9,407 nucleotides of DNA from JBMNUL01 sp050946255 (GTDB lineage: Bacteria; Actinomycetota; Coriobacteriia; Coriobacteriales; CADBOM01). The notes under the pieces are model-generated. The model made no database searches. It was given only the letters and a program-made list of their open reading frames with translations, and had not been told where the DNA came from. The translations under genes and the position numbers were made by a program. This document shows, one piece after another, positions 5,570 to 9,407 of the stretch. The stretch lies in contig JBMNUL010000103.1 in the NCBI GenBank assembly GCA_050946255.1, positions 1 to 9,407 on the forward strand. The letters are read 5' to 3'. Position 1 is the first letter of the stretch. Every line of letters begins with the position of its first letter.

Positions 5570-6475
5570 CTATTCGTTTTCCTCTAGGAACTCTTCTACC
5601 AGTGCGTTGTAACGTTCGCTCTGCTCGCCGTGAACCCAGTGGGTTCCTCCCTCGAATAGCTCCCACCTTGCATTGGGAATCCCATCTGCAACCTGTTTCG
5701 CAATCACGGGAGTGCACTCGTCGGCACCTCCGGAAGTCACCAGCGTGGGAATGTCGATCTGGCCCAGTTGGTCGACGATGCTCCATCCCTTCAGATGTCC
5801 GGTCACCACGAATTCGCTCATTCCCTGCATGAAGTGATAGCATTCATCTCCCACTGGGTCGGGACCTGGATTGTGGAGTCCGTCTGGTCTCTCGTTCTCG
5901 GGAATCAGGCTGACGTGGCGGCGGTAATATTCTGCAGAAGCCTCCTTAACCTCTTTGCGCTCATAATCTCCGTCTTCGTCTGCCTGCTCCAGAGCTTTCT
6001 GCATTTCCCTCGGTAGATAGGAGCGCAGTCTTCTCGCCTCGCGTTCCCATAGGTCCATGTCCGCCGGAGAGCTCGCCACCACCATTGACTCGACCCCTTC
6101 ATGGCCGTTGCCGTGCCAGGGCTCACCGATGGCGTACATCATCGCGAGCATCCCACCCCAGCTCTGCCCGAGGATATGGCAACGGTCTAAGCCGAGCTCG
6201 CGTCTCACGGTCGCCAGCTCGTCGAGGAAGAACCGCTCGCTCCATTTGTCTGGCAGAGGAGGGGTCTTGGAATTTCCGCACGACATCTGGTCGTAGTAGA
6301 TAACCTGCCGTCCGTAATTTCTGGCAATCCCATCTAACGTCTGCAGATAGTAATGCGCCGCTCCGGGACCGCCGTGCAGGACCAGCAGCGGCAATTTCCC
6401 CTGGTCTTCTTCGCCGACCGACCTGTACCACGTCTTATATCCGGCATAGGGAACGTACCCCTCAACCTCTTTCAT
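5570..6475 (-). CDS. Prolyl-iminopeptidase-type alpha/beta hydrolase (peptidase family S33)
   Basis: The 301-residue protein has the complete S33 pattern: oxyanion-hole motif HGGPG (34-38), YDQMSCGNS (61-69, usually YDQxGxGxS), nucleophile Ser105 in GQSWGG, Asp252 in GGADECTP and His279 in GGTHWVH. A helical cap of about residues 135-230 separates the two halves of the fold, as in the tricorn-interacting factor F1/proline iminopeptidase group. Such enzymes release N-terminal proline or other amino acids from small peptides, normally in the cytoplasm; no signal peptide is present. The ATG at 6475 is chosen, with AGAAGG a few bases upstream; an in-frame TTG at 6490 has no ribosome site of its own. 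It is the last gene of the minus-strand run, 83 bp after the class IV aminotransferase homologue. An amidase or other ester/amide substrate cannot be excluded. Confidence 0.92.
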   Translation of the reverse strand: MKEVEGYVPYAGYKTWYRSVGEEDQGKLPLLVLHGGPGAAHYYLQTLDGIARNYGRQVIYYDQMSCGNSKTPPLPDKWSERFFLDELATVRRELGLDRCHILGQSWGGMLAMMYAIGEPWHGNGHEGVESMVVASSPADMDLWEREARRLRSYLPREMQKALEQADEDGDYERKEVKEASAEYYRRHVSLIPENERPDGLHNPGPDPVGDECYHFMQGMSEFVVTGHLKGWSIVDQLGQIDIPTLVTSGGADECTPVIAKQVADGIPNARWELFEGGTHWVHGEQSERYNALVEEFLEENE

Positions 6476-6496
6476 CTTTCCTTCTCTCAAGGGATT

Positions 6497-6521
6497 TGCA
6501 GAACTCTTTCTCTCTTCTGCA
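6497..6521 (-). other. Hairpin in the hydrolase leader
   Basis: On the minus-strand transcript TGCAGAA (6521-6515) can pair with TTCTGCA (6503-6497) around an 11-base purine-rich loop. It ends about 20 bases before the hydrolase start codon and leaves the ribosome site free, so a processing or stability role is more likely than blocking of translation. Confidence 0.35.
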
Positions 6522-6558
6522 GTAGAACCAGAACTGACCTAATAGTCCCTCATCCAGA

Positions 6559-7464
6559 CTATATGTCTCCGCTCGGTAGCCATTCGAAATACTCACTGGC
6601 GAGTTCCCGAGAGGCTTCCATCGAGTGAAGTTCGCGTCCGTCGATCTTGCTGACAGGCATGATTCCCAATAGAGAGCTGGTGACGAAGGCACCGTCACAG
6701 CTTCTCAGCTCGTCCGGGCTCACGGACCTTTCCTCGACCTCCCGGTGTTCCAGGACCCAGTTTCGCAATACCCCTGGGATGATTCCGCTGTCTGGCTCCG
6801 GAGTCACCATGTGGCCGTTTTCCACGAGGAAAAGATTGCTGGTCGTGCACTCGCACACCTCGTCGCGGGTGTTAAGGAGGATCGCCTCGTCGCATTCCCT
6901 AGACCTTGCCCATCTTCTCTGCACGATGTTGTCCCCGAAGTTCAGCGTGACCAGGCCGGATAGGGGAGACGTGTCGTTTCTCTTGGCAGGGGAGATCAGG
7001 AGCGAGAACCCTTGCTCGTACATGTCTCTCGTGTAGACGTTGCTGGGCCTGGTGGTGATTATGTTGGTGTTAGTGACGACCAGCTTTATCGCCCTTCGCG
7101 TCTTGGGAAAACTTGCAAGCCAAGAGGGTGCGCTGCCATCTGAGGCATCATGCGGCTGGGTGCCCTCGTCGCCTAGATCGATTGCGGAATCGGGAGATTC
7201 GGCTTCTTGAACTGCCTTGAGCATCTCTCCCATGGAGTGCTCCGTCTCCATTCCCACAATCGCGTTCTGCAGTATTATCCGGGCGATCTTCATCGAGGCC
7301 TCGGCGTTCGATATCGCTCCGAAACCCTCCAGCGCGCGGACGCCCTGTTCCAATCTATCGAGGTGGTTATCCACCATCACGGGATGCCCATTCTCCACTG
7401 CAATCGTTTCGAAGAGCCCGAGCCCGTACATGGTCCCATCATCGATTTTCAAGCCTTCTGCCAT
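6559..7464 (-). CDS. Class IV aminotransferase-fold protein (PabC/D-AAT/BCAT-like) lacking the PLP lysine
   Basis: The fold-type IV PLP enzyme pattern is clear: GTMYGLGLFETIAV (10-23), NHLDRLEQG (33-41, with the phosphate-contacting Arg37), RNDTSPL (162-168), CDEAILLNTRDEVCECTTSNLF (191-212, with the pyridine-contacting Glu205) and SGIIPGVLRNWVL (226-238). Such enzymes are branched-chain or D-amino-acid transaminases or aminodeoxychorismate lyase. The internal lysine that binds PLP should lie just before the TLN motif (I-K-S/T-L-N in relatives), but here Val172 occupies it (codon at 6949-6951). An acidic, low-complexity insertion covers about residues 82-118. The start at 7464 is a compromise: AAAGGA is 11 bases upstream; the ATG at 7476 overlaps that site. 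It is 49 bp after the TIGR04076 gene. The fold is certain; transaminase activity is doubtful. Confidence 0.88.
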   Translation of the reverse strand: MAEGLKIDDGTMYGLGLFETIAVENGHPVMVDNHLDRLEQGVRALEGFGAISNAEASMKIARIILQNAIVGMETEHSMGEMLKAVQEAESPDSAIDLGDEGTQPHDASDGSAPSWLASFPKTRRAIKLVVTNTNIITTRPSNVYTRDMYEQGFSLLISPAKRNDTSPLSGLVTLNFGDNIVQRRWARSRECDEAILLNTRDEVCECTTSNLFLVENGHMVTPEPDSGIIPGVLRNWVLEHREVEERSVSPDELRSCDGAFVTSSLLGIMPVSKIDGRELHSMEASRELASEYFEWLPSGDI

Positions 7465-7513
7465 TTCCGGCGGCATCCTTTCGGTTTGGCCCTATCGGCC
7501 CATCTCCCGGCAA

Positions 7514-7936
7514 TTACCTCTTACGGGGAACAGAGAAATCCTGTGCTTCCAGCCACTTCCGTTCCTCTTCGTTATCCGGGATGTCGATTCTCTCGATCTT
7601 GAAGATGACCGGGCGGCTGCCGTCGTTGCAACAGGCGATCATGACGCGGTCGTCTTTGGTCCACCCGTGCATGATCGAACCTCCCTGGAGTGCGGTGTAT
7701 ATGTAGCGGGAGATGCAATCCCAGGCTTCGGCGCATGGGAAGCTGTTGTCGAGGTCACGTCCGAAGTTGAAGAAATCGTCGATCGCATCCTCGGAGTCCC
7801 TGTCCCTTTGGAACAGAAATACATCTCCAACCTCTAGGCAGTCACAAGCACCTGCCTTGGGATTGGACAGATATTCCTCCTGCAAATCGTCGAAGCACTT
7901 CTTGGCGAGCACCGTGACCCTGCATTGATGTTTCAT
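7514..7936 (-). CDS. TIGR04076 family protein, function unknown
   Basis: The 140-residue protein matches the TIGR04076 pattern: an N-terminal strand MKHQCRVTVLAKKCFDDLQEEYL, a Cys-containing turn (AGACDCLEVGD, about 31-41), PCAEAWDCISRYIYTALQGG (about 67-86), GWTKDD, and the family hallmark CCNDGSRPVIFKIERID (about 103-119). Such proteins occur in anaerobic Firmicutes and Coriobacteriia and no function is established; the conserved cysteines suggest metal or redox chemistry, which is inference. Relative to simple members it carries an acidic insert (RDRDSEDAIDDF). Although the frame is open to 8500, the ATG at 7936 is the start: GGAGGGGAG precedes it and the family N-terminus begins there, while the upstream part would lie antisense-frame within the alanine aminotransferase gene. 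It is 98 bp after alaA and probably cotranscribed with the class IV homologue and the hydrolase. Confidence 0.9.
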   Translation of the reverse strand: MKHQCRVTVLAKKCFDDLQEEYLSNPKAGACDCLEVGDVFLFQRDRDSEDAIDDFFNFGRDLDNSFPCAEAWDCISRYIYTALQGGSIMHGWTKDDRVMIACCNDGSRPVIFKIERIDIPDNEEERKWLEAQDFSVPRKR

Positions 7937-7938
7937 CG

Positions 7939-7977
7939 TAATCTCCCCTCCACTCGAATGCAGTGACGAGGAGATTA
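7939..7977 (-). promoter_or_regulatory. Leader hairpin that covers the TIGR04076 ribosome binding site
   Basis: In the minus-strand RNA the arm UAAUCUCCUC (7977-7968) pairs over 10 bp (one G-U) with GGGGAGAUUA (7948-7939). Inside, after a 2x2 internal loop, CACU pairs with AGUG around a 7-base loop. The 3' arm contains the GGAG ribosome site located six bases before the ATG at 7936, so the fold would hide it. The 5' arm begins within the candidate -10 element. A terminator role for alaA is less likely because no U-tract follows. Confidence 0.6.
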
Positions 7978-7982
7978 TCGCA
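7974..7982 (-). promoter_or_regulatory. Extended -10 promoter before the TIGR04076 gene
   Basis: The minus strand reads TGCGATAAT, a TGn-extended -10 with five of six hexamer matches, 37 bases before the start codon. The -35 position (CCCGAT) is poor, as is tolerated for extended -10 promoters. A transcript from here would start inside or after the 5' arm of the leader hairpin. Confidence 0.45.
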
Positions 7983-8034
7983 CATTGGGAGATGGCATCG
8001 GGAGCCTTGGGCAGCTCACGAAGAAGTTTATATG

Positions 8035-9249
8035 TCACTGATGGTAGGTGGAGAAGAAGTCGGAGATCTTGGCCATGGCCTCTTTCAGCACCTCGACCCT
8101 CGGGAGATAGACTATGCGGAAGTGGTCTGGTTTGTCCCAGTTGAAGCCGCTGCCCTGGACGATCAGGACCTTCTTCTGCTTGAGCAGGTCTAGCGCGAAC
8201 TTCACGTCGTCGGTTATCCCGAACTTCTTGACGTCGATTTTGGGGAAGATATAGAAAGCGGCCTTCGGCTTCACTGCCGTGATCCCATCGATGTCGCAAA
8301 GAGCCTTGTAGATGTATTCCCGCTGCTCGTAGATGCGGCCGCCGGGAACGATGTAGTCGTTGACGCTCTGGTGGCCCCAAAGTGCGGTCTGGATTATCGA
8401 CTGCGCAGGGACATTGGAGCAAAGGCGCATGTTGGAGAGCATATTGATGCCCTCGATGTAATCGGTTGCGATGTCGAGGTTTCCGCTCAACACCATCCAT
8501 CCCACGCGATAGCCGGCGATCATATGCGACTTGGAGAGTCCGCTAAAGGTCACGCAGAACAGGTCGGGTGCCAGAGAGGCGATGGAGGTGTGCTCGAGCC
8601 CATCCATCACAAGGCGGTCGTAGATCTCGTCGGAGAATATTATCAGCTGGTTCTCTCGGGCAATCTTGACAATCTCCTCCAGAACATCCTTGGAATAGAG
8701 CGCGCCGGTGGGGTTGTTGGGGTTGATGATCACGATTGCCTTGGTGCGGTCGGAAACTTTTGAGCGTATGTCGTCGATGTCAGGGTACCAATCAGACTGC
8801 TCATCGCAGATATAGTGGACAGGTTTCCCACCAGCCAAAGTCGCACATGCCGTCCACAGCGGGTAGTCGGGGGAGGGGATCAAGATCTCGTCCCCGTCGT
8901 CGAGCAGGGCGGACATGCAGAGGTTGATCAGCTCGCTAACGCCGTTACCAGTGTAGATGTGCTCGATGTCGATGTTGGGCAGGTTCTTGATCTGAGCGTA
9001 CTGCATGATCGCCTTGCGCGCGGAGTAGAGGCCCTTCGATGGGGAATAACCCTCGCAATCCGTGAGCTGCCGCGACATGTCGTAGACCACCTCGTCCGGG
9101 GTCCTGAACCCGAATGGAGCAGGATTGCCAATGTTGAGCTTGAGGACGTGGGTTCCCATCTCCTCCATCCGGTTTGCCTCATCTACGACTGGTCCCCTCA
9201 CGTCATAGAGAACGTTGTCGAGCTTGGAGGATTTCTTGAATTCGCGCAT
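8035..9249 (-). CDS. alaA: Alanine aminotransferase, AlaA type (class I/II PLP enzyme)
   Basis: Transfers the amino group of glutamate to pyruvate, making alanine and 2-oxoglutarate. From the ATG at 9249 the product has 404 residues, nearly the length of E. coli AlaA (405), and the resemblance is strong throughout: SSKLDNVLYDVRGPV (7-21), LNIGNPAPFGF (38-48), YTGNGVSELI (99-108), SPDYPLWTA (126-134), NPNNPTG (176-182), SDEIYD (206-211), the PLP lysine Lys240 in GLSKSHMIAGYRVGW, and DHFRIVYLPR near the C-terminus. AAAGGA lies six bases before 9249. However, the frame stays open upstream to the window edge, and the ATG at 9348 also has a GAGGA site, so a hydrophilic N-terminal extension is possible. 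It is the first gene of the minus-strand run, with no terminator before the TIGR04076 gene. Confidence 0.95.
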   Translation of the reverse strand: MREFKKSSKLDNVLYDVRGPVVDEANRMEEMGTHVLKLNIGNPAPFGFRTPDEVVYDMSRQLTDCEGYSPSKGLYSARKAIMQYAQIKNLPNIDIEHIYTGNGVSELINLCMSALLDDGDEILIPSPDYPLWTACATLAGGKPVHYICDEQSDWYPDIDDIRSKVSDRTKAIVIINPNNPTGALYSKDVLEEIVKIARENQLIIFSDEIYDRLVMDGLEHTSIASLAPDLFCVTFSGLSKSHMIAGYRVGWMVLSGNLDIATDYIEGINMLSNMRLCSNVPAQSIIQTALWGHQSVNDYIVPGGRIYEQREYIYKALCDIDGITAVKPKAAFYIFPKIDVKKFGITDDVKFALDLLKQKKVLIVQGSGFNWDKPDHFRIVYLPRVEVLKEAMAKISDFFSTYHQ

Positions 9250-9407
9250 TGGCTTTCCTTTCGGGTGGAGTCCATTTCCTTTGTCAGAATTCTCGTCTTT
9301 ACTTGCGCCAGCTTCGGGAGAAGCGGTCTTCGAGGAAGAGCCGTCCATCTTCTTTCCTCTGTTCGAGTTGCCGTTGCTCGATGCCTTTTCGCCATCTGCA
9401 TATGGTG
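9250..9407 (-). other. alaA upstream region, open in frame: leader or N-terminal extension
   Basis: On the minus strand the alaA frame has no stop across 52 codons from 9250 to the window edge. The implied peptide is rich in Ser, Gly, Asn, Lys, Asp and Glu (for example KKMDGSSSKTASPEAGASKD) and looks disordered. The ATG at 9348 has GAGGA six bases before it. E. coli AlaA starts at the position equivalent to 9249, so I treat this as probable leader with an unresolved start. No promoter is convincing here. Confidence 0.45.

Noticed and set aside
6488..6490. TTG as the start of the hydrolase
   Set aside because: It has no ribosome site of its own, and the ATG at 6475 gives the usual family N-terminus.
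7937..8500. Upstream extension of the TIGR04076 frame
   Set aside because: It runs in a wrong frame through the well-supported alaA gene; the family N-terminus and a strong ribosome site are at 7936.

Overview
The window looks like chromosomal DNA from a Gram-positive, moderately GC-rich bacterium. The best guess is an actinobacterium of the class Coriobacteriia (Olsenella/Collinsella/Atopobium-like). This is inferred from gene content: a lipoprotein of the Cthe_2159 beta-helix type, a TIGR04076 protein, a methionine aminopeptidase with an SEC-C zinc motif, and an AlaA-type aminotransferase, all with G/C-leaning third codon positions. No rRNA or other taxonomic marker is present. I see no tRNA, insertion sequence, phage gene or CRISPR array.

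Left part (1-2350), plus strand: the 3' part of a COG0523/CobW metal-chaperone GTPase, whose P-loop lies outside the window, is followed after 62 bp by a methionine aminopeptidase with an N-terminal SEC-C zinc motif. A strong terminator at 2237-2277 closes the unit. The pairing is notable because the eukaryotic COG0523 protein ZNG1 delivers zinc to methionine aminopeptidase 1.

Middle (2350-3821), minus strand: a hexameric-type purine nucleoside phosphorylase (DeoD) has paired direct repeats upstream of its start. Next is an unrecognised, charge-segmented protein of 192 residues with a 51-bp tandem duplication at its C-terminus. Divergent from it (4002-5294, plus) is a secreted lipoprotein predicted to fold as a parallel beta-helix that binds polysaccharide.

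The convergent gap (5295-5569) holds two different short-repeat clusters on either side of a good terminator.

Right part (5570-9407), all minus strand, transcribed right to left: an AlaA-like alanine aminotransferase, a TIGR04076 protein, a class IV aminotransferase-fold protein that lacks the PLP lysine, and a prolyl-iminopeptidase-type alpha/beta hydrolase. Spacing and direction suggest a run of amino-acid/peptide metabolism genes. An internal extended -10 promoter lies before the TIGR04076 gene, and a hairpin covers that gene's ribosome binding site.

The points most worth a second look are the GTPase-aminopeptidase pairing, the lysine-less class IV aminotransferase, and the hairpin/promoter arrangement at 7939-7982. 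No complete new defence or mobile system is visible.
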